64,000 nt of DNA from the NCBI GenBank assembly GCA_023512835.1, contig CM042090.1:7770843-7834842 (forward strand). The letters run 5' to 3'. The notes under the pieces were generated by a model. It was not told the origin of the DNA and ran no database searches. It saw only the letters and a list, made by a program, of their open reading frames with translations. This DNA is from Taxillus chinensis (taxonomy: Eukaryota > Streptophyta > Magnoliopsida > Santalales > Loranthaceae). The translations under genes were made by a program, and so were the position numbers. This document shows, piece by piece, positions 12,451 to 24,900 of this stretch (within the stretch, counting starts at the first letter, position 1; every line of letters begins with the position of its first letter).

Positions 12451-13913
12451 TTTTAGATCTATAAATAGAATAAAAATATTTTATTAAATTAATTAATTGA
12501 AAAACTAAAATAACTAGATAAGTAAGTTATAGTAATAAGCCAAACGGATAAAAGTGAATATGTCATATTATTTAAAGATATTAGATATGTCATAATATTG
12601 AATTATTGATAGTAATTATAGTGATCCCATTAGGCCTTCATAGATTTTAAAAAATAAGATAAACAATTAGTCATTATTTATTTATGATTTATCTACTGTC
12701 TATCACTACCGAGGAGGCAACAATACAACAGTTAATAGGTTAGACGAGGATCGCTAATTCACATTTTCTAATTTTTATTTTCTTTTAATCATTCGGTTGA
12801 ACTAATTAATTAATAAATTAAAAACAAAAAAATAATATTAATTATTAGGAATTTAGATAATCAAAAAATTAAGAATTTAGGAATTAGAATTTGTGATGCA
12901 TAAATCAATTATATTAGGATTAAAAAATTAAAAATTTTGTTTACAGAGTGCACTACAGGAGTTGGAGCTGAGAAATTGAAAATGAAAACTCCGAACTCAA
13001 TGCCAATGCCGAGCAAGACTTCTCCACGGCACTGAGGCTAGTTGTCATTGTGACGTCAATACCCTCGTACCGCACCACATTCTATCTTCCTTCATTTCTT
13101 TCCATCACAGCATGTCTTGGCAGTCCCTTACCGCATGGGGCTCACCAGTAATTAACGGCATATATAGGATGCTAGAAATAAATAACCATATTTGCCTTCG
13201 ATCTTTAATTTGTTGTCAAACTGAAATGCTCCTGCTCTACGATATATTAATATAACCATACTGATCTTTTGTTGTACTGAAATGCTCCTAATCTACAGTA
13301 TATAAATATAACCATACGGCATGCCAAAAGAAATCATTTCTTTTTTTGGGTATGCGAGACTATGACCGAGTCGGCTCGCACATATCTCATTTGGTGGCAC
13401 GGGTTAGCCATACTATCACTAATCTCAGTCCATAATTCATCTCAAATTCATTTCCAATTTGATTACATTGATCTGAAGACCATTTCAATACGATTGAGGT
13501 GAGGCGCTAACATGATTTGTGAAATTGCTATTTCTATGTAAGAGGACAAGTGACTCCTATATTGAATCCCTTTTATTTTTAAAAAACTAATCTCAAGCTT
13601 GATTATATTAACCTGAAACTCATTCCAATAAGATTGGAGTAGAATTCCACTTTTAATCTCCCGGTAATGCCTTAATGTGCAACACCTAGGTAAGTCAGAG
13701 AATCAACCTTAGGTAACCAAATTGCCAGCCCAAATGCTCTTTTGTTGAAGGGTTTGAAGAAATCAACATATTTATTATGATCTTTTGTTGTCTCTTTTTT
13801 TCCATGTATTGTTTCTTGTGCGTGGATGTAGGGGTGTGTAATTATTAATATTTTTAATAATTTATTAAATATATCTCATATTTTGATTTTCTAGAACATT
13901 TTTAAAAATGTTA
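12451..13913. other. Intergenic DNA with possible element flanks
   Basis: No gene is seen. 12840-13020 probably belongs to the hAT relic's upstream part. 13200-13330 contains two similar 60-bp stretches ('GTACTGAAATGCTCCT...ATATAACCATAC'). 13691-13743 holds a fragment ('TTGCCAGCCCAAATGCTCTT') shared with the tRNA-like copies at 14388-14603. Confidence 0.45.
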
Positions 13914-14355
13914 GAGCAAAATTTTAAATTCATATTCCAACAGACTCTTTACGCCTGAAAATCCTATATTAACTTTTTACATTGAATTACTATTCATTAT
14001 CTCTCTCTTCTTTTCTCCCGCCTAAAGGAACTGGCTAAAAACATTGGTGAGGAAAGCAAAGTAGCCCGACGCTGTGCTCCAAAAATTGAACCAGGCAGGG
14101 TCTGGTCATTAACATCTAGATCGGTAGAAGAGGAGGCCATAAAAGATGAGCTAGAGGTGGCATTCCGTCATCGCCTCCAAATCAGCAAAAAAGATGAGCC
14201 AGGCCTAATAGACACGTGAAAACAAGAGAGATAGAAAAATAAAAAGAATTATTTTAATATAAATATAAATAATTTATAGATGAGTATTGAAGTGTAATTT
14301 AAAAATTAAGTCTATATTTAAAATTTCAATCACAGATATATATGTTAAAATGCTC
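13914..14355. mobile_element. Probable PIF/Harbinger-like MITE with a coding-like insert
   Basis: The left end is GAGCAAAATTTTAAATTC after TTA (13911-13913). The right end, read inverted, is GAGCATTTTAACATATATATC and is followed by TTG. Matching ends that start GAGCA and a 3-bp TTA-like duplication (one mismatch) fit PIF/Harbinger. Inside, about 14028-14218 is GC-richer and has an open stretch encoding ELAKNIGEESKVARR and later DELEVAFRHRLQISKKDEPG with a stop near 14218. This is possibly captured gene sequence, whose source I do not recognise. Confidence 0.45.
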
Positions 14356-14387
14356 TTGATCACTCACAGACAGTTTATCAACAATAC

Positions 14388-14635
14388 GTGGGACAATCCG
14401 AGAATTGAACTCGCACCGTACCCAGGTTAACTTTAGGTCCTCAAGCGGTTAACAAAATCGCCAGCCCAAATGCTTGATTTATTAAATACACGACTCATGT
14501 TTTGATTTTTTTGGAAAATATAAATATTACTGGGCCGAGAATTAAACTCGCACAATACCCAGGTTAACTTTAGGTCCTTAACAAAATCGCCAGCCCAAAT
14601 GCTCTAATTTATTAAATACACGACTCATGTTTTGT
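14388..14635 (-). repeat. Two tandem tRNA-like degenerate copies
   Basis: Copy 1 (14388-14505) and copy 2 (14531-14635) share 'CCCAGGTTAACTTTAGGTCC', 'AAAATCGCCAGCCCAAATGC' and 'ATTTATTAAATACACGACTC'. Read on the minus strand, each begins GCATTTGG and ends with a T-arm-like GAGTT(C/T)AATTCTCGG and a closing GTCCC/GCCC, the same ends as the true tRNA-Pro next door. The middle is unlike the tRNA and is too long (about 87 nt). They are tRNA-derived pseudogenes or heads of tRNA-derived SINEs. A third fragment lies at 13691-13743. Confidence 0.6.
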
Positions 14636-14647
14636 TTTTTTTTTTTG

Positions 14648-14652
14648 AAAAA
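14648..14652 (-). terminator. Pol III terminator of tRNA-Pro
   Basis: On the minus strand a T5 run lies 16 bases beyond the tRNA 3' end, the usual RNA polymerase III stop signal. Confidence 0.7.
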
Positions 14653-14668
14653 GTAAGTATTACAAAAT

Positions 14669-14740
14669 GGGGCATTCCGAGAATTGAACTCGGGACCTCT
14701 CGCACCCTAAGCGAGAATCATACCACTAGACCAAATGCCC
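14669..14740 (-). tRNA. tRNA-Pro (anticodon AGG)
   Basis: A 72-nt cloverleaf on the minus strand. The acceptor stem GGGCATT/AATGCCC is perfectly paired, the discriminator is C, and the D-arm carries box A (TGGTCTAGTGG). The anticodon stem TCTCG/CGAGA encloses CTTAGGGTG-type loop bases with anticodon AGG. The T-arm CCGAG-TTCAATT-CTCGG contains box B. CCA is not encoded, as expected for a nuclear gene. There is no intron. It reads proline codons of the CCN box (CCU, and CCC/CCA after A34-to-inosine change). Confidence 0.97.
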
Positions 14741-14819
14741 GACCGACGTCCTTTAAGCACACGTTTAAATTTTTATATATAAATACATGCCTTACTTTCG
14801 CGCTCCTGTGAACCAACAT

Positions 14820-17800
14820 TCAAAACCCTGTATTTAATGCCAAGCCAGCGGTTGTTTCGCCTGAGCCCCACAAACCACCGCCAATGCGTTGCATCTGAAT
14901 TTGCTGTGCCATGCTCCTCTCGCATCGCTTCCCACCCCCGATTCGTTCTGCTTCATTCTCGTCCGTGCTCGCTCCCCAAATCTCACTTCGTACCTGAAAC
15001 CCTTCTTTCCAAACCCTGGCGTGTACTCTGTATGGAGTGTGCACTGCCCCACTAACAACGACAATGGTTTCCAACTACGTCTCTCTCAGACGACACGGTT
15101 GGGATTGAAGAGCATCTGGTTGGAACACAGATTGTCGATACCCAAGTGTCGTCGGATAGTCCAGAGTGTGATGAAAGCGTCACAGTTGTTGTAGACGATT
15201 CGTTCGAGGATAAAATTGTGCTTGACAGTGATGATGACGATGATGAACAAACATGCGGGACCAAAGTAGCATGTCGTACTCCTGCACTGGGGCAGTCAAC
15301 AGTAGGTCAGTCATTGTAGTTTCTATTCTTTTTTTCATTGTATTATGGTGCCGTTTGACATTGTTTCTGGTTCATGTTTCATAATTTTGTTTAGCAATGG
15401 CTTATTACTATTATTTGGGTATAATTTTATATATTGTTTGTAGATGAGGAATGGCGTACTTTAATCATTATATATATAGCTTAGTAATGTTTGGCAAACT
15501 ATTTATCCGCTTATCAATAGTTTATGGTTGTATTATTTTCTAATAGTTTGCTAAAATGCGCGTATCCTTGACCGAGTAGAAGTAGTTGGTTGGTTGTTTG
15601 CTACGACATTGCTAAATTTTTCAGACTTTGTTTTTGATATATATATATATAATGAATCCTTTAATCTATAATGCCTTGCCTTCATCATCAGCGCGTCTTA
15701 TTTTTAATCAGGATGTTCACGATGAAAACTACTTGGTTCACCTCATGCACGCCATGGCTGTGGTTTAACTTCACGTGGGATGAGTTTTAACGCAGACACC
15801 AGTTGGCCTTGTTTACTTCGTGTGAAATCAAACAGAAGAAATATATCACAGACAATGATGATGAAGAATTTACTGTAAAAAAAAAAAAAAACAAGTTCAA
15901 TTTGATCAGAAGCATGATGGGCTGGAGTGTCATGGAAGGATGAGAAATATGGAGGAAAACATTAACTCAGATTGCAAGAGGTAAAAGAAAATTTAACTTT
16001 TGATGCGCCTGATAAGGACATGGGATCTTCATCTCATTCTGCGACCACTGATGCATATGACAAAAAATGTACGAAGACAAGTAGCACTGAATCTCAAGAC
16101 CCTGGGGAATCATTAGAATCCGATCCTGTCCACATTTGAGAATCTTCTGTCGCTTAAATTGTGTCAACATGCCTGATCGAGAGGTTCAGCTTGCAAGGAC
16201 TTCTTGCAATATATCACTTTACGGTCAAAGAGGGCTCAAAGTTTGGCCAAGAGAATTGGTCTTAGAATTTCAATTTGTCATACAAAAGCCTTCGAATGGG
16301 CTCAAAGCCATGTTGGTGAAAGAGGAAGCAGTCTTACTGACAAGCCAGTAGACCCATTAAGCGATAAGATAAGTGAACCCTTTAGGTAATGAGTTTGATG
16401 AAAACAAAATGTTCTCAACTGTCACTGAGAAAATGACAGGTTCATATCATTCAGATTCAAAGTATCTGGCAGGAAACGCCGAAGATAATGAGCTGGAACC
16501 CTATGGTATTGGAAGGAATATGGTGGACATGCATGATATTGGTTTGGGTACTCAAATAGCAGCTGAAGCTATGGGAGCCCTATCAAATGCACTTCCTGCT
16601 TGCTCCAAGGTTGATGCTGCTCATCATGGCCTACCTTTGAAGATCTTCGGAAAGGTTTAAGAGTGAAGAAAGTGTGTCTGGAACGTAGTAGTCCCTCTGA
16701 AAAGGGGGCTTTCTCTTGCTCTTAGTAATGAAAGTTTGCTAAACAGGTGAAGCAAAAAGAAACGTAGCTAGAGAAGCATTGGCTATATTGTTGGAACATT
16801 CTAAGGATCAGAAATTAGCAATAAAAGGGAAATAACGAACAGAAAAAAAAACTTCTAGGCCTTTTGAGCAAAGAATGGGAAAGCAAGATGTGGATTGGAA
16901 GACCAGAAAAAAGGTTGGTGCAGTGACTTACCTCGGAAAACAAAGTTGCAAGGAAAATATGAGTAATATATATCTCTCCCATTGCCCATAGGCTGCAGAT
17001 TTCAGTAAGCAGTCCAAGAAGGTTAACTGATCCATCAGATGGCCATGGAGAAGGGACTGACAATGTTGTTGAGGTTAAAGGGTATAGAAAGAAAAACAAC
17101 AACAGTGGTCTGGATGTTCATGAACTTCAAGTGTTGAGCATGAAAAAGAAAATTTTCAATCTAAGATCTAACACACACGGTAAAGCTAGAAAATTTTATC
17201 TATTCGTGTTTATTATAAGTTTAAAATTAATGTTCTAATTAATTGCTTGTTGATTGTGAGGCTATATTTTTTCTTTCTATGTGTGTCTCAGTTGCACTAG
17301 AATTCTATAAATAGACTTTTGGAATTAGATATTTGCCAACTATTCCAGAACTGAAACAAGTCACGCTAGTGGGAGAAAGTGTTTTGTTAAACTCATTTTT
17401 TAATTTAATTTAGGCCACACCCACACACCGCCACACGCACACTTTCAATTATAATATCAGCTATATTTATAAATGGCAAGACACAATAATATCAAACGAC
17501 TAAAACAATCATACAACTACAACATTAATTGTGTATAATACAATTAATGCTAACACCATAAAATCAAATCCAGTGATATGCTATCCAATAGGACGAAGAT
17601 GAATCTGAAACTCACTGCTCTAATTTGATACTGTTTAGTTTGAGAAGCTCATTCGACAACCTCCTTCTAAAAATGATTAGACTATCCAAAAAATAATAAT
17701 ACGACATCACTAATACCAATATGAGAAATCCAATCCAATTAGGAGAGAGCAGATTCGAAGATGTCAATCTAACATGCCTATGTTTGATTCGAGTGACTTG

Positions 17801-18120
17801 ACTGGTTTTATATACTCTAATACTTTAACTTATTTTAATTTGAAGCTACAAAACACTCATATCTATCCAGTAAAAAAATTATTCTTTTTTATAATTTTTA
17901 ATTGATTTTTTTTTTGTTTTTAGTTGTATTCTCTCCGGTGAAGAAGATTATGAGATTGGTATTCCTCTTTTGGAGAAAGGTGAGAGTCAATATTATTTCC
18001 TTTTAGCTTCATATTTCATGATAACTGTGAACTATATCATATTACATGCACTTGCAGGATTTGCAGTTTACAGCTCAAATGGGATAGTTATCCAGAAACT
18101 AGAATATGCAACGTCAGTGT
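14820..18120 (+). pseudogene. Decayed tandem-BRCT DNA-repair protein gene (PTIP/AT3G21480-like)
   Basis: Several separated pieces follow the order of plant BRCT-domain DNA-repair proteins of the AT3G21480 type. 15083-15305 has an acidic N-terminus (DESVTVVVDDSFEDKIVLDS then DDDDDE). 16220-16390 has RAQSLAKRIGLRISI and FEWAQSHVGERGS. 16394-16660 has DIGLGTQIAAEAMGALSNAL. 16750-17170 is a basic region. 17925-17972 reads ILSGEEDYEIGIPLLEKG, is interrupted by an 86-bp GTGAGA...TGCAG intron-like gap, and continues GFAVYSSNGIVIQKLEYAT (18058-18115), which corresponds to the end of the last BRCT repeat. Stops and frame changes lie between the pieces, and sequence for the first BRCT repeat appears missing (17180-17900 is AT-rich filler). 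The family acts in chromatin and double-strand-break responses in the nucleus; this copy cannot encode the protein. Assignment rests on memory of family motifs. Confidence 0.72.
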
Positions 18121-18129
18121 TAGCGTTTT

Positions 18130-19002
18130 CATATTTATACTTTATATATAATACACACACACACTTACTTATCAAGCCTGCTCTGACCTTCTGCTTTATT
18201 TTTGGTCGGTTGAACTTGAACCGTTGAAGGTTGAGTTGAAAAAATTATAGCAGTCCCCCGAGTTGGCGGGACAAAAAAAAAGGCTGGTGAACTCGGCACG
18301 TTTTCAACGACTTGACTCAGCGTTATTGACACGGGACGTCGTGATCCACGCAGCACGCACGTATCATCCAAAATGTAGAAGAGTGTCCACATTCACTCCA
18401 CAAAGCCGGGGAAAGCAACCGCCAAAGGGCCATTTTAGGGATTTCCGCTCATGCGTATTTCCCAAATCTTCTACACACAAGTAGAGATGACAATGAGACG
18501 GATTTGAGATGGATCACTCCTATTCCGAACTACTCGTTTCGTCTAAGAAAATTGTATTCTAAATTCATCCCGAACCTGATTATGATGATTCAAAACTCGT
18601 TCTGAATTAGAGTGGATACCTAGTAAACTCACTAAATTACCTTATATAAACGAGTTTAGGAATCATTCCTGTCCCAAATCTCCAGGCTAGAAATATTTAA
18701 AAATTTCTATATATTCATTTATATATTTGCGTGTTATTTTATAAGTCAAAATTTCTATACCAGTAATCAAATTGTGTTTCAATTTTTAATTCAATAAATC
18801 TTTAAAAATATTATTAAATTTAAAATTATATTATTATTAATTATTTCACCATCAATTTATTATTCAAACACTTTCATCAGTTTTTTTTTTCTAACCAGAC
18901 CAACGAACCCCTGGTATCTCTATCTCTAAACAAGCCAAGCTGACCCAAGACAGTAGGAGACAAAAAACAGAGAGCGAGGAGAGAGAGAGAGAGTCGGCAT
19001 TA
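18130..19002. other. Region upstream of the BRN-like gene
   Basis: 18180-18480 is GC-balanced and may be a promoter remnant or promoter. 18483-18720 begins 'TAGAGATGACAATGAGAC', resembling the TAGGGATGGCAATG end of hAT MITEs found elsewhere here, with no right end located. 18893-19002 is the likely 5' UTR, ending in a short GA run just before the start codon. Confidence 0.4.
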
Positions 19003-19612
19003 ATGGCGGAAGAACAAAGCCTCCTTCAAAAATCAAGCAAAGGGAGAGAGAGTGTGAAGCTGTTCGTAGGACAGGTCCCGAAGCACATGACCGAATGTCA
19101 GCTCCTCGCAATGTTCGAAGAGTTGGCCATAGTCGACGAAGTCAACATCATCAAAGACAAGACTACCAGAGCCTCGCGAGGTTCGTCTCCCTACACTCCC
19201 CCTCGCTCGCTCGCACTCTGCTTTTCAATTCTCATTGCTTATTTGCATTGTGGATTTCATGTTTCCTCGAGGGGGTCGATTTTAGCGGTTCCGATCTCGA
19301 TCCGGTTCGAGATTGCCTGGATTTGAACTCTAAATCGCTGTCTAAATCCCTAATTCCTGGTTTGTTTATGGTAGGGTGTTGTTTTCTTATATGTCCGTCC
19401 AGGGAGGAAGCAGACAAGGCGATCAGTGCGTGCCATAATAAGCGAACGCTTTCAGGGGTGAGTGAGCACGATTGTTTTGTTGTTTTCCTTGCTTACCCGT
19501 GTTCGCGTCCCTTGCTCTTCATTGTTAGTCAGTAATATCGTTAGCGTTTTTGAGAAAACAGTTACGTGCGAGCAATGTGTTTGTGTGTGTAATTTAACAC
19601 CGTCATAATAAT

Positions 19613-19668
<56 letters not shown>

Positions 19669-22600
19669 TAATAATGCACGCACAAAAATGGTTTTATACT
19701 GAGGCCTGATATATACCCTGTCTAGTCTATGAATGCCATTAAAATCAAGAATTTCAACTTCTAAAAAAAACAAAAACAAAAACAATAGCTGGCTTTACTA
19801 CAGGCAGACGAAAAGCGTTGTTCCGTCTGCATAGTCAATATTGTTGTGTGATGCATTGAAATAATAATATGGATTTTCAAAAACTATTTAAATTGGGTTT
19901 ATGAATTTAGCTCTAATATGATTGCAAAGCAAGTAAAATTTGCAGGTTTAGTGTCAGCTGTGGTTGGAATGTGCATAGAGCTCATCCAGTTTTGCATTTA
20001 TGAATAAATATTCTATGGGGCAAAAACACACTCGCCGATCACCCATGTGTTACTCTTCACAGATACTCTAAAGATTCTAAAGAATTATTGAACCATATTA
20101 CAATACATCTTGTTTGATGTTCAGGTTCAAAATGGTATTAAATAAGTATAACGTTTGCCTAGAAATGGATTCCATATCTGATACAGAAATGTGTCAGTAA
20201 GTTGTTTGTATTTGTATAAATTTAGCCAAGTTTTTATTTTCTCCCTCAATGGAGCTGGACCAAATCTATATTCACAAAGAATGTTCTTGCTTTTCTTCAA
20301 ATATTCTGTTCAATCTTTTCCAGCTCTCTGCTCTTCCAAATATTAAAACATTTCCAAAACACGGAAATGGATGGAAACATCTATCAATTGCAATTTTTTT
20401 TGGAAGCTTCAAAAGCATGGCTGGTGGCCCAGTGGCTTCTCTTTTGGCTACTGGCCATGATTTGCTTCACACTGAAAAGTAAAAATCAATCTGCATATTT
20501 GTACAATTACCCTAAATCTATGAGCACCTAAATTTATATGTTTTCTTTTAAAATTATTTTTATTTATGTTTTATTTTATTAAAAGGAACCATGTTTGTCT
20601 GTCCACTTTAGGCATCTAGCCCATTGCAAGTGAAGTATGCTGATGGAGAGCTGGAAAGGCTTGGTACGCTCTATACGTGAAATGTTTTCCATAATTGCTT
20701 TTATTTATCGCATGCTAAATTTTATCATTAGACAATGTTTATTAATTTTGTATTTTTTCTATGATGCAGAGCACAAACTTTTTGTTGGTATGCTTCCTAA
20801 AAATGTTTCTGATTCTGAAGTTTTTGATCTGTTTTCTAAATATGGAACTATAAAAGAAATACAAATTCTACGAGGTTCTCCACAGACTAGTAAAGGTACT
20901 CGTTAATTTCTTTAGGTGGCTGGTTAGTTGCAATCTAAATCAAGAACTTGAATTTATCAGAACAAAGTCATTTTCCTGAAATTATAATCGTATTGATTAG
21001 TGCAGGATGTGCTTTTGTTAAGTATGAGACCAAGGAACAAGCTTGTTCAGCTTTGGAGGCCATCAATGGAAAAGTTACAATGGAGGTTCATGTTTCTGAA
21101 TCAAGTTCCTTAGTCATATTTAAGTTCCTTAGTTTACAAAATGCTTTATTATTATTATTACAATTCAATTTTTTGGTTAATCCTTTCTTTGATCTCATCG
21201 ATCAAAAATTATCATCAACAAACAACATATAGTATATCGTCGCGAATAATTTTAGTTATCTTGTCCATAACTATTATAAAGAGGAAAGAACTAAAGGCTA
21301 ATCATTGATGTATTCCTATTGTAACCGAAAACTTATTCGTTAATTGACTATCAATTTTACATTTGTTACAACTATTTCATACATATCTTTTATTAAATTC
21401 ACGAAAGGAACTACCTTCTTTTTCAAAGTCTACCAAAGCATATCTCATTATTATTGTTGTCATTGAGGTAGTAAAGCAATCCTTGATTTATCCCTATACC
21501 TTTTGTAGTGGAAGTTGTGTATATAAGCATATTGAAACGGCAATAAGTGAGGGATAATGCTGTAAGTTGCAATGTAAATTTTATATAAGCATATTGAAAT
21601 AGCCATAAGTGAGGGAGAATGTGATGAGTAAGATAGTGCTCTTATATTTTGTGTTTCGTTTGTTAACTCTTACCCTATCGTACTATTAATTAAAGCTAAA
21701 ATGATCATTTTATCAGGGATCTGGTGTTCCTTTAATTGTCAAATGGGCAGACACAGAAAAAGAACGACAAGCACGGAGGGCTCGAAAAGCTCAATTGCAG
21801 GTTTCTCATGTGCCAAACACACAGCATCCCTCTTTATATGGAGCCCCTACAGTGAGTTATGTTTCTCACTACAATGGATATGGGTATCAGGTTGTGCTTC
21901 ATTAAATTAGCATTTCATTACTGCTGCTGCATTCTGTAATGCATAAGATAACATATAAGCGTGTTACTGTATGGACTGTGGAACCACTCCTTACATTACT
22001 ATAGGCCAACAGCTTCCATAAAAAAATTATCTACTGTTTTTGAACCATGTTATGTTGTAGTTCTGAGTTTCATTATCATCTCATTCCCTTCTTAGGGTCC
22101 TGGAACTTATGGTTTCATGCAGTACCACTTGCCCCCAATGCAAAATCAACTGGCTTTCCATAACATGATTCCTCCTGTAAACCAGGGAAATGCATTACGG
22201 AGGATTAATCCAAATCTTTTCCCTGTTATGGATCCAAGGAACTTTGCTGTAGCATCTGCAAGCTATCTGGGTTCTTCTTATCCTGCAGTGGCAGGCCTTC
22301 ATTATCCCACTGTGAACCATCAAGGAATGATGAGCCACAGGCCTTTGAATAACTGGTCTTTTGGTTCAGTGTCACCTACACATGTAAACAGTAATTTAGC
22401 AACATCTCCAGGTGTGGGTTCAATGCCTGGTCATCAGGTAGAAGGTTTGTAATCTTGCTTTTTATTTTTTTATTTTTTGTAATCTTGCCTTTTATCTGTA
22501 GGTAGATTTCTAATAATATCAAGCTGTAAAATTGCTTTAGGTCCTACTGGTGCTAATTTGTTCATTTATCACATTCCACAAGAATATGGTGATGTAGAGC

Positions 22601-22882
22601 TTGCTAATGCTTTTCAACAATTTGGTAAGATCTTGAGTGCTAAGGTGTTCATTGACAAAGCCACTGGTGCTAGCAAATGCTTTGGTAGGCATTTTATTTT
22701 CCTTTGAATCTGGGATGGGTAATTTTATTTGCTTTAACATGCCTCTATTTGCAGGATTTGTCAGTTTTGATTCGCCTGCAGCTGCTCAATCAGCTATTGG
22801 TGTCATGAATGGGTTCCAAATAGGAAATAAGAAATTAAAGGTCCAACTCAAAAGAGACAACAATCAGGGCAAACGACACTAA
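19003..22882 (+). CDS. BRN1: CELF/Bruno-like RNA-binding protein, three RRMs, nine exons
   Basis: Coding exons are 19003-19180, 19375-19457, 20612-20663, 20770-20895, 21006-21085, 21717-21890, 22096-22444, 22541-22684 and 22755-22882. All introns are GT-AG and the joined frame gives 437 residues. RRM1 is about 18-96 (RNP2 LFVGQV), RRM2 about 106-182 ([15 protein letters not shown]) and RRM3 about 353-430 ([27 protein letters not shown]). A Pro/Asn/Tyr-rich linker (about 183-350) separates RRM2 from RRM3, the CELF layout. Motifs [34 protein letters not shown] and [15 protein letters not shown] match Arabidopsis BRN1/RBP-DR1 and BRN2. In Arabidopsis BRN1/BRN2 bind the SOC1 3' UTR and delay flowering, and RBP-DR1 affects salicylic-acid defence. 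Applying this here is inference. The second intron is long (1.15 kb) and holds a TC/AC microsatellite. The C-terminus ends NNQGKRH, shorter than the Arabidopsis Gln-rich tail. Confidence 0.95.
19617..19670. repeat. (TC)n(AC)n microsatellite in intron 2 of the BRN-like gene
   Basis: About 17 TC units are followed by about 8 AC units, within the second intron (19458-20611). Confidence 0.95.
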
Positions 22883-24900
22883 TTTGAAGGTAAACTATGG
22901 AAGCTATATTCCTCATCCTGTGGGCTGCACCTGCCAGCACTCAAGTGACAGCAGTGTCAAGAATGTGGGAGAGAATTGGAATGCAGTCATATGCATTACT
23001 CCATCCTATGTATAGTTCCCATATGAGAATGGAAAGCCTTGAAACTTTGTAATCTGTGTATCCTGGTTCATTGAGATCTTAATTGAAAAATATATATTGA
23101 TTTTTGCATGCAGAACATCTGGGGTTGCAATAATTAATGCAACAACAACCTTGTATTTTTTTTCTTTTATTTTCTAAAATATCCTAGATCTTTGTGTTTG
23201 GTTTCGTTTCCTATCACGGAAATATGCCATGCAAATAATTTATTCACTCTGAACGTAATTTGAGAATATAATGTTCTCTGCTTTTATAGGGAGTTACAGT
23301 TCAGTACAGTGCCATATTGTTTCTGCATGCATAAATTCATTATGGCCCAAACATATTTGATGTAGCTATGAAATTTTTGTAGATATCCATTAGCCTCCCC
23401 AATTATTTTTCTGCTATAAGCAGCGCTAAAAAGGGTACTAGAAGTTTCCATCATATTGTTTCTGTTGGGGCATCCCTCCATGTGCAGTTTCCCAAATTGG
23501 CAGGTATTAAATTCTACATCTAACTTACACTAACACTCAGTTGAGCTAGGCAGCTTCAGGTTGAATCTAGCTATTCATAAGTTTTTCCTTATTTCCTGGG
23601 TTGCATCTTATCTTTTATCTCTTGGCCATGCATCTCTTATTGTCACTTATGCATTTCTGATATGTCTTTTCTAGAACTTTTATCTTGTTGATGTTTCATG
23701 TTTAAGGAATGTGGTGTGCAATGTATTTGTTTTAAATATAATGATCCCTGTTTCTTGTCACAGCATTCCTTTTTAATGTGACTAAAATTTCTATTGCAGC
23801 GAATTGCTTGAAGATTACATTTTATGATCATGTATTGTGGATTTCATGCTGATTCCTGGACCAATTGTCACTCACTTTGTACCTCAGGACCTTTGAATTA
23901 AGGGTATGCCATATCCTCAATTCATGTTCAAAGCATTGACTATCTGTTAATTGTTCAGTTTTTTCTTTCAGATCAAAAGAACAACATTTTTGCATTTTAA
24001 CTCGTCTTCCTTCTGTTTCTACTGGGTATATTTGTTTTCTTACCTAAGTCAACAAGGGAATAGAATATACCAGAAAACTAGGAGGATTAAGAATAAGTAA
24101 TTATGCAGAGTAAAGAATATAATAAAACAGAAACACTCAAAATTAGAAGAGAAATTGAACATATGAGCTTATGGGCCTCCATATTCACTTCCAACTTCGT
24201 TTAGTTCATCTCTTAATAACACCTATATCGGGTTATACCACCAATGAAACTAATAACAAGTGCTGTTGCAGCATTTTTGAACATCCATAGCATGAAGTTT
24301 GTTTTGCTGATGGTTTTATCAGTTGATTTTTATTTATTTTTTGTGCATCCTTGTTAGGTTTTGGGTGGCTCGTCCAGGGTTCCCTCCAAGCTATTGTCAA
24401 AGGATGTACTCGTTTTCCTGATGAGGTTTTGTAAATTTGTATATCTCAATTCTCATTAGGTTTTAAATGAGGCAATCTTTGCAAGTGTCAGGTGCCTCAG
24501 CCGATGGCGGGGGAGGTCTAGAGTTTTCCTCGGGGGGTGTAGTGTCTTTTCATTTTTCAGGGTCCCTTGACTTTCTTGATTTGAAATAAAATGCCTTGTC
24601 TTCTTTTTGTACTTTTCTTGTCATGTTTATGTAAAAGTAGTTTTGTTTTTGTTTTAAATCAGATGGTGAGAATTGTTGAGGAAAGGAAAAAAAATGTGCA
24701 GCGAGACTGAAAATAGTTTGTAAAACATGCTTTCTGTAAACTGCACATCAATTTGACCTTTTTTAAAAAAATGTTTCTCAAGTAGTGGCATTGTATTTGT
24801 TGATTCCAAAGTCGGTGCAATTTTCGAACCACTTGTTCGGTGGGATCTGCAAAGGGGAATTGGAATTCCCGTGTTCGGTGCTCTCATTCATTCTCCGGCC
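22883..24900. other. 3' UTR and downstream of the BRN-like gene
   Basis: The 3' UTR probably extends to about 23100 ('TTGAAACTTTGTAATCTGTG', a plausible transcript end). Beyond it the composition stays gene-like (balanced, T-rich, intron-like) to about 24600, so a longer or spliced 3' UTR is possible. I see no second coding region. Confidence 0.4.

Noticed and set aside
19095..19535. 146-residue frame over exon 1, intron 1 and exon 2 of the BRN-like gene
   Set aside because: It runs in another frame and reads through a GT-AG intron; the RRM-coding frame explains the region.
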